Part shown: positions 55,649 through 64,000 of the stretch, piece by piece | How positions within the stretch are numbered: position 1 is the stretch's first letter | Layout: the number at the start of each line of letters is the position of its first letter | NCBI RefSeq assembly: GCF_032921865.1 | Contig: NZ_CP136684.1 | Location: 2,081,001 to 2,145,000, forward strand | Source of the DNA: Thalassospira lucentensis | GTDB taxonomy: Bacteria; Pseudomonadota; Alphaproteobacteria; Rhodospirillales; Thalassospiraceae | DNA length: 64,000 nucleotides | Direction of reading: 5' to 3' | Program-made: the position numbers and the translations under genes | The notes under the pieces: model-generated | The model's database searches: none | Seen by the model: the letters and a program-made list of their open reading frames with translations, nothing else | What the model was told of the DNA's origin: nothing

Positions 55649-56784
55649 GCAATCAGACGCCCTCCGCTGCAAAAAGTCATGACGTCCTTCGCGTTGAACT
55701 TGGCGCACGCAGTTATGACATTCTGGTCGGCAGTAACCTTCTGGCAGATACAGCCGGTCATATTGCACCGTTCGTTAAAAAGGCCGGTGTCGTCATTATA
55801 AGCGATGCGACGGTCGCCGACCGTCATTTGCCAACGGTTCTGACATCGTTGAATGCTGCCGGGATTGCACATCGTGAAGTTATCGTTCCCGCGGGTGAAA
55901 AATCCAAAAGCTTTGCCGTGTTCGAGGATGTCGTTGAACAGATTCTTGCGATGGGGATTGAGCGTTCAACCCTGATCATTGCACTGGGCGGTGGTGTTGT
56001 TGGCGATCTTGCCGGTTATGTTGCCGCATCGCTTTTGCGCGGTCTTGATTTTGTTCAAATTCCGACAACCCTGCTGTCGCAGGTCGACAGTTCCGTTGGA
56101 GGCAAGACCGGTATTAACTCGAAATCGGGCAAAAACCTTGTCGGGGCGTTTCATCAACCGCGGCTGGTTCTGGCTGATACGGCGGTACTCGATACGTTGC
56201 CGCGTCGCGAAATGCTGGCCGGTTATGCCGAAGTCGTTAAATATGGCCTGATTGATGATCCGGAATTCTTCGACTGGCTTGAAAGCAATGCAGAAGCCGT
56301 TCTGAATAATGATGGCCCGGAACGCCGTGTCGCCGTAATGCGAAGCTGTGCGGCAAAGGCACGGATCGTTTCGCAGGACGAGCGCGAGTCCGGAAAACGT
56401 GCCCTGCTTAACCTTGGGCACACTTTCGGTCATGCGCTGGAGGCCGAAACCGGATACGGAGCAAAGCTTTTGCATGGCGAAGCGGTGGCGATGGGCATGG
56501 TCATCGCGCATGATGTTTGCGGTGCCATGGGGATGGCTCCGGCTGGTGAAAAAGACCGGATTGTCAGCCATCTTAAATCTGTCGGATTGCCGGTATGTGC
56601 GTCTGAAGTGCCCGGCATGCACTGGGACATCGACCGTTTGATCAGTCATATGTCACGTGACAAAAAGGTAAGCGACGGCGAGATTACGTTTGTGATGACG
56701 CGTGGAATCGGCAAGGCCTTTACATCCAAGGCGATGGATATCCAGAAAATGCGTGCAGCCATTACCCGGTCCTGCCACGCCTGA
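55645..56784 (+). CDS. aroB: 3-Dehydroquinate synthase AroB
   Basis: 379 residues. NAD-binding [21 protein letters not shown], the substrate segment [21 protein letters not shown] and the zinc ligands in [11 protein letters not shown] and [10 protein letters not shown]. It converts DAHP to 3-dehydroquinate, the second step of the shikimate pathway. Start is GTG at 55645, overlapping aroK as GTGA, so translation is coupled. Confidence 0.97.
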   Translation: MSNQTPSAAKSHDVLRVELGARSYDILVGSNLLADTAGHIAPFVKKAGVVIISDATVADRHLPTVLTSLNAAGIAHREVIVPAGEKSKSFAVFEDVVEQILAMGIERSTLIIALGGGVVGDLAGYVAASLLRGLDFVQIPTTLLSQVDSSVGGKTGINSKSGKNLVGAFHQPRLVLADTAVLDTLPRREMLAGYAEVVKYGLIDDPEFFDWLESNAEAVLNNDGPERRVAVMRSCAAKARIVSQDERESGKRALLNLGHTFGHALEAETGYGAKLLHGEAVAMGMVIAHDVCGAMGMAPAGEKDRIVSHLKSVGLPVCASEVPGMHWDIDRLISHMSRDKKVSDGEITFVMTRGIGKAFTSKAMDIQKMRAAITRSCHA

Positions 56785-56907
56785 TATCGGGTAGGGCTAA
56801 ATAAATCGCTGTGAAGTCGATGACTTGCCGGATCGATGATTGACCTGATACCTCGCAACAGCACAATGTGATGATCTGTTGTGTGTACCCATTGGAGACG
56901 GACCTGA

Positions 56908-58182
56908 ATGACAATCACGATTGTCGTGATTTTTATCCTGCTGATGCTTTCGGCTTTCTTTTCTGGCTCGGAGACTGCGCTAACGGCGGCATCAAAGCCT
57001 GTCATGCATCACAAAGAACAGGACGGGGATCCACGGGCAGGTATTGTCAACCGGTTGCGTCAGTATCAGGAACGTCTGATCGGGGCGATTTTGCTGGGTA
57101 ATAACCTTGTCAATATTCTGGCCTCGGCTCTGGCGACGTCGGTCATGATCGAACTGTTTGGCGAGCGAGGTGTGGTTTATGCAACTGCAGCCATGACAGC
57201 ACTTGTTCTTATATTTTCTGAAATCCTGCCGAAAACCTATGCGTTGCAACATGCCGACAGCATGGCGCTTCGCGTTGCGCGACCGATGAGTATTCTGGTC
57301 GTTGTCTTTGCACCCGTCACCCAGACTATTCAGGTGATTGTCCGTGCTACCTTGCGATTGTTCGGCAGCGGCGAAGGCCCGGGAACGGATCGCGAGCGTG
57401 AATTGCGCGGTGCGATCGAACTGCATGCTGATGATGTGGTTGTTGGCGATCACCATGCCGAACGCACGATGTTACACGGGGTGCTTGACCTTGAAGATGT
57501 CGGGGTTTGGGAAATCATGGTGCACCGGCGCAAGGTGCAGATGATCGACATCACCCGTCCGATGGAAGAAATTCTTGATACGGTTCTCGCAAGTCCGCAC
57601 ACGCGTATTCCGATCTATGACAAGGACCCTGACAATATCGTAGGTGTCCTGCATGCGCGGGAGGCGTTAAAGGCGATTGTTCGCGGGGCCAAACCGGAAA
57701 CTGCTGAAGATGTTCGCGCACTGAGTTCCGAACCATGGTTCATCCCTGACAGCACCACACTTGCCGATCAGCTTAAAGCGTTCAAGGAACGTCACGAACA
57801 TTTTGCCATCGTCGTGGATGAATATGGTGCCTTCGAAGGCGTTGTGTCGCTGGAAGATATCCTTGAGGAAATCGTTGGCGATATCGCTGATGAAACCGAT
57901 GTCGAGGTTGTCGGAGTCCAACCACAAACGGATGGCTCGGTAATCGTGCGGGGGGATGTAACCATTCGCGATCTGAACCGTCGGTTTGGCTGGCGCCTGC
58001 CGGATGAAGAAGCGGCCACCGTTGCCGGTTTGCTGCTTTACGAGACCCGTCGTATTCCCGATGTCGGGCAGCAGTTCCGTTTCCACGGGCTGGAATTCGA
58101 AGTATTGCGCCGTATTCGTAACCAGATCACCCGGATCAAATTGCGCGAAGTTCGCGAAGTCGCCACCGACGAACTGAACTAG
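56908..58182 (+). CDS. CorC/HlyC-type transporter (DUF21, CBS pair, CorC domain)
   Basis: 424 residues: DUF21 membrane domain (about 1-180, with SAFFSGSETALTAASKP as signature), CBS pair (about 195-320, TRIPIYDKDPDNIVGVLHAREAL and EHFAIVVDEYGAFEGVVSLEDILEE), then the CorC/HlyC ion-binding domain (DLNRRFGWRLPDEEAATVAG). Homologues handle Mg/Co efflux. It sits 123 bases after aroB; its terminator follows immediately. Confidence 0.94.
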   Translation: MTITIVVIFILLMLSAFFSGSETALTAASKPVMHHKEQDGDPRAGIVNRLRQYQERLIGAILLGNNLVNILASALATSVMIELFGERGVVYATAAMTALVLIFSEILPKTYALQHADSMALRVARPMSILVVVFAPVTQTIQVIVRATLRLFGSGEGPGTDRERELRGAIELHADDVVVGDHHAERTMLHGVLDLEDVGVWEIMVHRRKVQMIDITRPMEEILDTVLASPHTRIPIYDKDPDNIVGVLHAREALKAIVRGAKPETAEDVRALSSEPWFIPDSTTLADQLKAFKERHEHFAIVVDEYGAFEGVVSLEDILEEIVGDIADETDVEVVGVQPQTDGSVIVRGDVTIRDLNRRFGWRLPDEEAATVAGLLLYETRRIPDVGQQFRFHGLEFEVLRRIRNQITRIKLREVREVATDELN

Positions 58183-58204
58183 CACCAAACCCGCTAAAAC
58201 AGAC

Positions 58205-58234
58205 AGGCAGCGCGGCTTCCCGTGCTGCCTATTT
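58205..58234 (+). terminator. Rho-independent terminator of the CorC-type gene
   Basis: AGGCAGCGCGG (58205-58215) pairs with CCGTGCTGCCT (58220-58230) with one G-T wobble and the CTTC tetraloop, followed by ATTTT. Confidence 0.88.
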
Positions 58235-58420
58235 TGCGTTATTCGGCGCAAAACTGTTCTGTTAAATCTACTTATCGGTTAAAATGATCATCAAAGGTCT
58301 TGATCGATGTGATTGCAGGGCCACTTGCAAATAAGGGCCCCAATGCGCGTTTGAAGCGCTGTTTCAGGCAATCTGATCGGGGCAGGGCACGTGGCAACAG
58401 CAACCCGCAGAGAGAAAAAT

Positions 58421-58870
58421 ATGGATACGAAAATCGTACCTGGTGTGGTCAAAGAGCAGTCGATCGCAACCTTGAATCCCGCAGACTCGGTTATGGATGC
58501 CGTCAATATGATGACCGAACGCAAGATCGGTGCCGTGATCATTGTTGATAACAGTGCCAGACTTGCCGGTATCTTTACCGAACGCGACCTTGTGAACCGG
58601 GTTGTGGCGAAGGGACTGGATGCGGCATCCACACCTCTTAAGCAGGTCATGACCGCCAATCCCGATACGCTTGGTCCCGATGACACGGCAATGAATGCTC
58701 TGGAATTGATGAGTGCCCGGCGTTATCGCCATCTTCCGGTAATTGACGGAGAAACTGTTGTCGGCATGGTTTCCATTCGTGACCTTTTCAATGTCGTCAA
58801 GGCACAGCTCGAAGAGGATTTGCGGGAACGAGAGAAGTTTATTTTCGGTTCCGATTACGGCGTTGCGTAA
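58421..58870 (+). CDS. Two-CBS-domain protein
   Basis: About 149 residues from ATG 58421; a GTG at 58391 would add ten residues. Two CBS motifs: KIGAVIIVDNSARLAGIFTERDL and YRHLPVIDGETVVGMVSIRDL. Such stand-alone pairs bind adenosyl ligands and regulate a partner enzyme or transporter. It is a single gene between two terminators, so the partner is unknown. Confidence 0.87.
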   Translation: MDTKIVPGVVKEQSIATLNPADSVMDAVNMMTERKIGAVIIVDNSARLAGIFTERDLVNRVVAKGLDAASTPLKQVMTANPDTLGPDDTAMNALELMSARRYRHLPVIDGETVVGMVSIRDLFNVVKAQLEEDLREREKFIFGSDYGVA

Positions 58871-58902
58871 ATCAGAGTCTGTCGATGTATTATGCTTTAT
58901 AG

Positions 58903-58934
58903 CGGCTGATGCGGGCTTGCGCGTCAGCCGTTTT
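58903..58934 (+). terminator. Rho-independent terminator of the CBS gene
   Basis: CGGCTGATGCG (58903-58913) pairs with CGCGTCAGCCG (58920-58930) with one wobble, then TTTT. Confidence 0.88.
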
Positions 58935-58947
58935 GCATTTTTGAAGG

Positions 58948-58987
58948 TTGACAACGTAGCGGTTAATGTCTTTACGTTTACGTAAAG
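58948..58987 (+). promoter_or_regulatory. Promoter candidate with CTTTACG-N4-CGTAAAG inverted repeat
   Basis: TTGACA (58948-58953) is a perfect -35; TTTACG (58971-58976) at 17 bases is a weak -10. A perfect 7-bp inverted repeat CTTTACG (58970-58976) / CGTAAAG (58981-58987) overlaps both the weak -10 and the Shine-Dalgarno AAGGAG. It may be a repressor site or an RNA hairpin that hides the RBS. Confidence 0.5.
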
Positions 58988-58999
58988 GAGAGATGCGCC

Positions 59000-59590
59000 A
59001 TGCCCTTGTCCAGCCCTGCTGCTGAGCGTGAACATATCCACACCCGAAATGTCACCTGCACCGGATATCGCCGGAAGGACGGTCTTTGGGATATCGAAGG
59101 CCATATTACCGATACCAAGACCTACGGGTTTGAAAATAACGACCGTGGGGAAATACCGGCGGGTGTGCCAATCCATGAAATGTGGCTGCGCATCACTGTT
59201 GGAGATGACATGGTGATTAACGCGGTCGAAGCCGTTACAGACCATGCACCATTCAATGCCTGCGATGAAATCGCCCCGAATTACGAGGCACTGGTCGGAC
59301 TTCGGATCGGGCCAGGGCTGAAACAGCAAATCCGCGAGAGGGTGGGCGGCATTCACGGATGCACCCATCTGACGGAATTGATGGGACCGGTTGCAACAAC
59401 TGCCTTTCAGACAATCTTTCCTATCCGTGCTCGAGAAGCCGAAGAACGGCGTAAACAGCAGGAAAAGGACGGCACCGCATCGAACCCGCCTAAAAAACGC
59501 AGGTCCCCCTTGGTCAATAGCTGCCATGGCTGGCGCAGCGACGGTGCTGCGGTCAAGCGCATCGCCCCGGATATGTATACCGGTGACTGA
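59000..59590 (+). CDS. DUF2889 domain protein
   Basis: 196 residues. The N-terminal half holds RKDGLWDIEGHITDTKTYGFEN and HEMWLRITVGDDMVI, the DUF2889 pattern; GGIHGCTHLTELMGPVATTAFQTI is the conserved Cys/His motif and may bind a metal or cofactor. The C-terminal tail is basic. Found beside aromatic/xenobiotic genes in some genomes; function unknown. AAGGAGAG lies before the ATG. Confidence 0.85.
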   Translation: MPLSSPAAEREHIHTRNVTCTGYRRKDGLWDIEGHITDTKTYGFENNDRGEIPAGVPIHEMWLRITVGDDMVINAVEAVTDHAPFNACDEIAPNYEALVGLRIGPGLKQQIRERVGGIHGCTHLTELMGPVATTAFQTIFPIRAREAEERRKQQEKDGTASNPPKKRRSPLVNSCHGWRSDGAAVKRIAPDMYTGD

Positions 59591-59664
59591 ACCGCGATCT
59601 TGTAACGACAATTACCAGCCACAATATCATCTGTGATGGGTTTTCGGTGAAGATCAGGTGTTGC

Positions 59665-60999
59665 ATGGGACGCCACACGCAGTCATGGGGACGAAATATT
59701 TTCAGGCAATCGGCATTTGCCTGTATCTTCATTTCGCGACTTTGTCTGGCTGCATTCGGTTTTGTCTTAATCCTGAATAGTTCGTCCGCAGGGGCACAGG
59801 ATTTCCCCGGTTCACCCGGAGAGGATGCGTTTCTGATCCTGCAAACCAATCTGCAACCCCCCTATCAGCAATTGCAGGATGGTATTCTTCAAGGCTATTC
59901 CATAACCGTATTGAATTGTGCGTTTGACCGGATCGGTGTGGGCTACGGAATTGCAATTGCACCTCGCCAGCGTAATCGGGAAATGGTCAGAAACGGGCAG
60001 GCGGATGGCTTTTTCCTCGCGCGGATAAGCCCGATTATGGACGAATACGCCGATCCTACCTTGCCGCTAGCCCTTGAAAAATGGGTCTGGATTTCAGCAG
60101 CCGGGCAACAGGGCAGTTTCGCGGCAATCCCGGCACCTGAAAGCCTGCTGTCTGTTGGCGCCATCCTTGGTTCGAACGAGGCCGAGTGGCTAGTCGAGCA
60201 AGGATATCATGAAATTGCCAAGGTGCCGTCGATTAACTCGCTGATCTCGCAGGTTCTGGCCGGGCGGGTGGAATATGCGCTGGTGGACAAGCAGACATTT
60301 GAAGCCGCACGCGACGACATGGGGCATCATGAAACCCAGTTCAATATTCAGTTCGAACGATATGCGCCGCTTGTTGTCTATTTTGGGCGCGAATATACCC
60401 GCCGCAATCCGGATCTGATTGCGGCCCTGAACACGGCACTTCGTACCTGTGAAACTTTGCCCATGCGGCTTGAGGATTGGGAACGCGACCTTATCACCCG
60501 TCAACAATTGCCGATGATCCGTTCGATGGCAGGTGATCCAAAGCTGATTGCAGCGGTCCGGACTGCATTGGGCGGGGCTGATGTGCGCGCAGGGGCACTT
60601 GCCGATCTGGATCGTGAATGGCGGCGGGACAGTGAACGCGGTGTCGCCAGTGCCAAGGCGACCGAGATCCTTGAAAATCCTCTTTCCGGTATGTTGCGTT
60701 CATTTCAGGAAGACGATGCCGACAATATCGCGGAAATATTTGTCTTCAACACCAAGGGCGCGGTGATCGGCATGAACCGCCTGACATCTGATTTCGATCA
60801 GTCCGACGAACCGAAATTCAAAGTCATAATCCGGCAGGACCCTGATCTGAGCCAGATCGCCGATATCTATTTCGACGGATCGACCCGTACCTTCCTGTCG
60901 CAGGTGACAGTGCCGGTTATCGATCCCGATACCGGAAATATCATTGCGGCAATGACGGTTGGCCTTGATGTCTCGGGCGCTTTGCGTCCCGATAGCTGA
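59665..60999 (+). CDS. Exported substrate-binding domain protein with C-terminal sensor-like domain
   Basis: About 444 residues from ATG 59665 (GTG 59647 also possible). Signal or anchor at about 15-45. Residues 55-290 are a type-3 periplasmic binding domain (LQTNLQPPYQQLQDGILQGY, NRVRKRNREMVRNGQADGF-like core, LQVLAGRVEYALVDKQTF-like end as seen in the translated sequence). The last about 95 residues (VFNTKGAVIGMNRLTSDF; AAMTVGLDVSGAL) look like a Cache/PAS-type sensor module. No permease or ATPase is adjacent, so it may sense rather than import. Confidence 0.72.
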   Translation: MGRHTQSWGRNIFRQSAFACIFISRLCLAAFGFVLILNSSSAGAQDFPGSPGEDAFLILQTNLQPPYQQLQDGILQGYSITVLNCAFDRIGVGYGIAIAPRQRNREMVRNGQADGFFLARISPIMDEYADPTLPLALEKWVWISAAGQQGSFAAIPAPESLLSVGAILGSNEAEWLVEQGYHEIAKVPSINSLISQVLAGRVEYALVDKQTFEAARDDMGHHETQFNIQFERYAPLVVYFGREYTRRNPDLIAALNTALRTCETLPMRLEDWERDLITRQQLPMIRSMAGDPKLIAAVRTALGGADVRAGALADLDREWRRDSERGVASAKATEILENPLSGMLRSFQEDDADNIAEIFVFNTKGAVIGMNRLTSDFDQSDEPKFKVIIRQDPDLSQIADIYFDGSTRTFLSQVTVPVIDPDTGNIIAAMTVGLDVSGALRPDS

Positions 61000-61007
61000 T
61001 CGTCGGT

Positions 61008-61589
61008 TCAGTTCTGTTTTGCCGGGTCGGTGATTTTTATTTCAATGGCACTGTACCAGTCGGCCGCTGCCTGAATATCTGCATCCGTCAGGTCAGCCGC
61101 AATCGGCGACATGATTTCATTATTTCGTTTGCCGTTCCGAAACGCTTTCAACTGGGTTTCGATATAGATATTGGTTTCGCCCGCAAGGTTCGGGGCATCC
61201 GGCATTTCCGAGATACCGTTCGCGCCATGGCACGCCACGCAAAGTTCTGGTGCATCATCGCCGGATTTTCCGGTGGGGAGTGCGGCGGTAATTTCGAAAT
61301 GGCTGTACCAGTCGGCCACGTCGGAAATCTGCTGATCTGACAGGCCCTTGGCGACGACGGTCATCATTTCGTGTTCCCGGCTGCCATCGCGAAAGGCGCG
61401 TAACTGTGCTTTGATATATTCCGAAGGTTCGCCACCGATGTGTGGCGCAATAGGGATGCGGGCAAAACCGTCCAGCCCGTGACAGGTGCGGCACATTCCC
61501 GCAACTTTTCGACCAGTATCAATATCCTGCGCCAAGGAGACCCCGGCGGGCAGAAGCCCGCCGAGGATCATGAAAAGCACTATCCGCAT
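61008..61589 (-). CDS. Di-heme cytochrome c (c4-like)
   Basis: 193 residues with a signal peptide ending SLA-QD, and two CxxCH heme sites, CRTCH and CVACH, each followed by a similar segment (EYIKAQLRAFRDGSREHEMM / IYIETQLKAFRNGKRNNEIM) with Met as a probable axial ligand. The two halves are a clear internal duplication, as in cytochrome c4. The ATG shares a base with the stop of the PQQ-type dehydrogenase gene, so it is very likely its electron acceptor. Confidence 0.93.
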   Translation of the reverse strand: MRIVLFMILGGLLPAGVSLAQDIDTGRKVAGMCRTCHGLDGFARIPIAPHIGGEPSEYIKAQLRAFRDGSREHEMMTVVAKGLSDQQISDVADWYSHFEITAALPTGKSGDDAPELCVACHGANGISEMPDAPNLAGETNIYIETQLKAFRNGKRNNEIMSPIAADLTDADIQAAADWYSAIEIKITDPAKQN

Positions 61590-62842
61590 CAGGAGCCCTC
61601 GTACCAGATGCGGTAGAGCGCACCGGCAAGGTCATCGGACACGATCAGCGATCCATCCCGAAGTTGTGCGACATCGACCGGGCGGCCAAGATATTCGCCA
61701 TTTTCATCAATCCAGCCTTCGGCAAAGGGTTCTGTACTCGCATTGCCGTCGCTGTCGATAAAGGTCACCATTACCCGCGCCCCGACCGGTGTTGTTCGGT
61801 TCCATGAGCCGTGCTGGGCCGAGAAAATGGCATTGCTGTATTTGGCGGGAAACATCTTGCCGGTATAGAAGCTCATGCCAAGGTCAGCGGCGTGTGCCAC
61901 GGTTTCCACAGCCGGCATCACGACGTCATAGGGGACTTCTTCACCGGCATATTCGTTGGTTCGAACGTCGCCACCACCATACCAAGGATGGCCGAAATGT
62001 TGACCGGCTGCGGTTTGTCGGTTGATCTCACCCGGTGGAATATCATCGCCCATGCCGTCAACCTGATTATCGGTCCACCAAAGTTCACCTGTTTCAGGGT
62101 GAAAATCATGTCCGACCGAGTTGCGAACACCATAGGTGTAAACTTCGCGACCGCTTCCATCGATATTGATCCGGATGATGCCACCGATCCCGTGTTCCCG
62201 ATACAGTTCCAGCTTGTCTTTGGGAGCAACGTTGAACGGCTGCCCAAGCGAGATATAAAGTTTGCCATCCGGGCCGATTTTGCAAACACGTGCGGTGTGA
62301 TTGTAACTTTCTTCGGATGGCGGGACCAGTTCACCCTCTTTAACCACATTGAATGCCGCAACATCCGGGCTTTCATAGAAAAACTCGGCTGCGGGGAATG
62401 TCAGAACCCGGTTCTGTTCTGCGATATAGAGCATGCCATCTGGTGAGAAGCATGGACCGTTTGGAATGGAAAATCGTAAAGACGGGGCGAAATCCTTTAC
62501 TTCATCGGCAACGCGATCCTTGTTGCGGTCGGTCACCGACCAGACTTTATCCTTCCGCGTGCCTACAAATGTCACGACCCCCTGCGGGCCAACCGCGATA
62601 TGGCGGGCATCGGGCACGACAGCATAAAGGGCGATCTTGAAACCGGCCGGCAGGGTAATGCGCTCAAGAGTCTTTTTGATGCCGTCGGCATAGTCTCCGG
62701 TTTGTTCAATCCTGGTGAATTCAGTGGTTCCGGTCGACTGGAAGTTGGAAAGCTTTTCGAGATTGTCCGGGGCAGGGGCCTGCGCGTAGGCCGTTCCGGA
62801 CATAAACAGGGCGACGCTCGCCCCGACAAGGCGTGTTTTCAT
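61589..62842 (-). CDS. PQQ-dependent sugar (sorbosone-type) dehydrogenase
   Basis: About 417 residues from ATG 62842 behind GGGAGGA. Signal peptide ending AYA-QA. Six-blade beta-propeller of the soluble glucose/sorbosone dehydrogenase type: GVVTFVGTRKDKVWSVTDRN, IAEQNRVLTFP, GVRNSVGHDFHPETGELWWTDN and HGSWNRTTPVGARV carry the conserved PQQ- and Ca-contacting positions. It oxidises an aldose or related sugar in the periplasm and passes electrons to the coupled cytochrome. PQQ synthesis genes are not in the window. Confidence 0.92.
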   Translation of the reverse strand: MKTRLVGASVALFMSGTAYAQAPAPDNLEKLSNFQSTGTTEFTRIEQTGDYADGIKKTLERITLPAGFKIALYAVVPDARHIAVGPQGVVTFVGTRKDKVWSVTDRNKDRVADEVKDFAPSLRFSIPNGPCFSPDGMLYIAEQNRVLTFPAAEFFYESPDVAAFNVVKEGELVPPSEESYNHTARVCKIGPDGKLYISLGQPFNVAPKDKLELYREHGIGGIIRINIDGSGREVYTYGVRNSVGHDFHPETGELWWTDNQVDGMGDDIPPGEINRQTAAGQHFGHPWYGGGDVRTNEYAGEEVPYDVVMPAVETVAHAADLGMSFYTGKMFPAKYSNAIFSAQHGSWNRTTPVGARVMVTFIDSDGNASTEPFAEGWIDENGEYLGRPVDVAQLRDGSLIVSDDLAGALYRIWYEGS

Positions 62843-62890
62843 CACATAGTCCTCCCGTTTGTATCGGACGCAGATTTGACCAGCGCCCGT

Positions 62891-62920
62891 GTTGCATGTG
62901 CAGCGAACTGCACGTGCAAC
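62891..62920. promoter_or_regulatory. 13-bp hairpin / paired palindromes between bolA and the PQQ dehydrogenase gene
   Basis: GTTGCATGTGCAG (62891-62903) and CTGCACGTGCAAC (62908-62920) are inverted with one wobble around the CGAA loop. Each arm is itself nearly palindromic (TGCACGTGCA is perfect). No T tract follows on either strand, so a terminator is unlikely. It lies 49 bases upstream of the dehydrogenase start and looks like an operator. Confidence 0.5.
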
Positions 62921-62992
62921 TTCTGGGCAGATATTGCGCCGGAAAATAACGGTCGTCTAAGTTGATTTCACCATGTGGAATAAACGCAATGG

Positions 62993-63283
62993 TTATTTTT
63001 GGGCGAGGGCAGCGGCGTACTCGGCAGGCGTCATGGTCTTGAGCGCCAGTGCATGAACCCGGTCCTTGAGAAGCTGGTCAAGGGCGATATAAACCAGCCG
63101 CTGGCGATTGACGCGATTCTCGCCTTCGAATTTTTTTGACACCACCAGCACCGAAAAATGGGATTCGCCACGCGGGTCGGCTCCGGAATGACCTGCATGT
63201 TTTGACGAATCGTCGAGGATTTCGAGTTTCTCGGGGGAAAATTCCGTGGTCAGGATGTCTCGAATCTGCTGGGCTACCTGCAT
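62993..63283 (-). CDS. BolA family protein
   Basis: 96 residues with the BolA core: KLEILDDSSKHAGHSGADPRGESHF-type segment (in parts, DDSSKHAGH and ESHFSVLVVSKKFEG) and RVNRQRLVYIALDQLL. The conserved His of the loop (HAGH) supports iron-sulfur binding with a monothiol glutaredoxin. It is a cytosolic iron-homeostasis partner and, in this group, lies head-to-head with a DnaJ-domain gene. Confidence 0.93.
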   Translation of the reverse strand: MQVAQQIRDILTTEFSPEKLEILDDSSKHAGHSGADPRGESHFSVLVVSKKFEGENRVNRQRLVYIALDQLLKDRVHALALKTMTPAEYAAALAQK

Positions 63284-63443
63284 GACAATGGCCTCTTGTT
63301 TCGGTGTGTTTCACATTGATGAATGCGAAAATCTAACTGTTGGCAACGTTCTGGCATGCGATGGCAGTTTTTCAAGCCTTTTATCGCATTAAATCGGCCC
63401 GTATGATATTGCGAAACCGGATGATCAGAACATATAGACGCAG

Positions 63444-64000
63444 ATGAACCGAGGCCAACGCAACAAGCGCAAAACCCTTTACCACGAAGAACCAGACCTG
63501 CCCGAATGCGAGTGGCCGGGATGCGAAGGTCATGGCGAATTTCGCGCACCCAAAGATCGCAAGCTGCGCGACTATTACAAATTCTGCCTCGACCATGTCC
63601 GGGAATACAACAAGTCCTGGAACTACTACGAGGGCATGAAGGCCGAAGACATTGAAAATGATGTCCGGCGCGATACCCATTGGCAGCGTCCGACCTGGCG
63701 GTTTGGTCATATTCGCGGTGCCAAAAAGCCGTTCAACTTCAAATTCAGCGACGGTTTCGGTTTCTTTAACGAAGATGGTGACCCGACACACCATGGCCCG
63801 GGTGGCGATCCGGCCGGTGACCGGAAACGCAGAAGTGAAGACGCCCAGCGCCGAGCAGGCGCAATGGGCATGCCATCCGAACAGCAGCAGGCGATGGCGA
63901 CACTCGATCTTGGCTGGCCGTTTTCAAAGGATGAGTTGAAGTCCAAATACAAAACGTTGTCGAAGAAATACCACCCTGATGCTAATGGCGGGGACAAGGG
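63444..64000 (+). CDS. DnaJ-domain protein (partial, runs off the window)
   Basis: From ATG 63444, 185 codons to the edge. The N-terminal 130 residues hold a Cys/His-rich segment (ECEWPGCEGHGEFRAP, FCLDHVREYNKSWNYYEGM) and the C-terminal part begins a J domain: LGWPFSKDELKSKYKTLSKKY and then HPDANGGDK, with the HPD motif. This matches the alphaproteobacterial J-domain protein found beside bolA. The C-terminus is not in the window. Confidence 0.9.
   Translation, partial: MNRGQRNKRKTLYHEEPDLPECEWPGCEGHGEFRAPKDRKLRDYYKFCLDHVREYNKSWNYYEGMKAEDIENDVRRDTHWQRPTWRFGHIRGAKKPFNFKFSDGFGFFNEDGDPTHHGPGGDPAGDRKRRSEDAQRRAGAMGMPSEQQQAMATLDLGWPFSKDELKSKYKTLSKKYHPDANGGDK

Overview
The window looks like a chromosomal segment of a free-living alphaproteobacterium, most likely Rhodospirillales and Thalassospira-like. 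This is inferred from a CcrM-type GANTC methyltransferase, the mutY / DUF721 / dsbA / smc cluster, an F0 ATP synthase operon with b and b' subunits standing apart from F1, the proA-nadD-rsfS-rlmH order, and xerD next to aroK-aroB. Base composition and codon use look even by eye. I saw no insertion sequence, prophage, CRISPR array, rRNA or tRNA, so this is mostly core genome with some accessory genes.

Layout. 1-4.4 kb: the tail of an upstream gene and its terminator, a RibD-type reductase, a lipoprotein, and the leftward proA-nadD-rsfS-rlmH operon. 4.7-8.7 kb: an Atm1-type ABC exporter, a His-rich YHYH secreted protein and an AEC carrier. 8.8-17 kb: a DUF4269 protein, two tandem paralogous GAF-GGDEF diguanylate cyclases, nadB with a MOSC gene, a GFA protein, an RlmM-like methyltransferase and a phytase/esterase-like secreted protein. 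17-23.8 kb: a leftward operon for nucleoside/nucleobase uptake and use (BMP binding protein, double ATPase, two permeases, a cytosine-deaminase-like enzyme, a flavin reductase). 24-33.5 kb: the DNA maintenance block (ccrM, a tiny protein, mutY, DUF721/DciA-like, DsbA, SMC, a SAM methyltransferase).

33.5-36.5 kb: the atpI-atpB-atpE-atpF'-atpF operon, preceded by a near-consensus CRP-like site and two promoter candidates. 36.5-38.6 kb: a glutathionyl-hydroquinone reductase diverging from a LysR regulator. 38.6-45.4 kb: a tightly coupled leftward operon of MoxR ATPase, DUF58, BatA/DUF4159 and a VWA/amidotransferase-like membrane protein. 45.5-49 kb: DUF1285, CoA-type Nudix, DUF6111, CCA nucleotidyltransferase and a GDSL hydrolase. 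49-54.7 kb: a second tiny protein with the same C-terminal motif as the one beside ccrM, an EAL-CBS-GGDDF protein, xerD, a large exported alpha-helical protein and a 45-residue membrane protein just upstream of it. 55-59.6 kb: aroK-aroB, a CorC/HlyC transporter, a CBS protein and a DUF2889 protein. 59.6-64 kb: a periplasmic binding protein with an added sensor-like domain, a di-heme cytochrome c with a PQQ-type sugar dehydrogenase, BolA, and the start of a DnaJ-domain protein.

Most genes are of known families. The most interesting parts are regulatory DNA (the CRP-like site before the atp operon; a perfect 10+10 bp dyad between nadB and the GFA gene; a CtrA-like box and GANTC sites before ccrM), the MoxR/DUF4159 operon, the altered active-site residue in the deaminase, the paired small proteins with a shared C-terminal tag, and the small membrane protein at 54.5 kb. 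Family assignments come from motifs recognised by eye; no database search was run.
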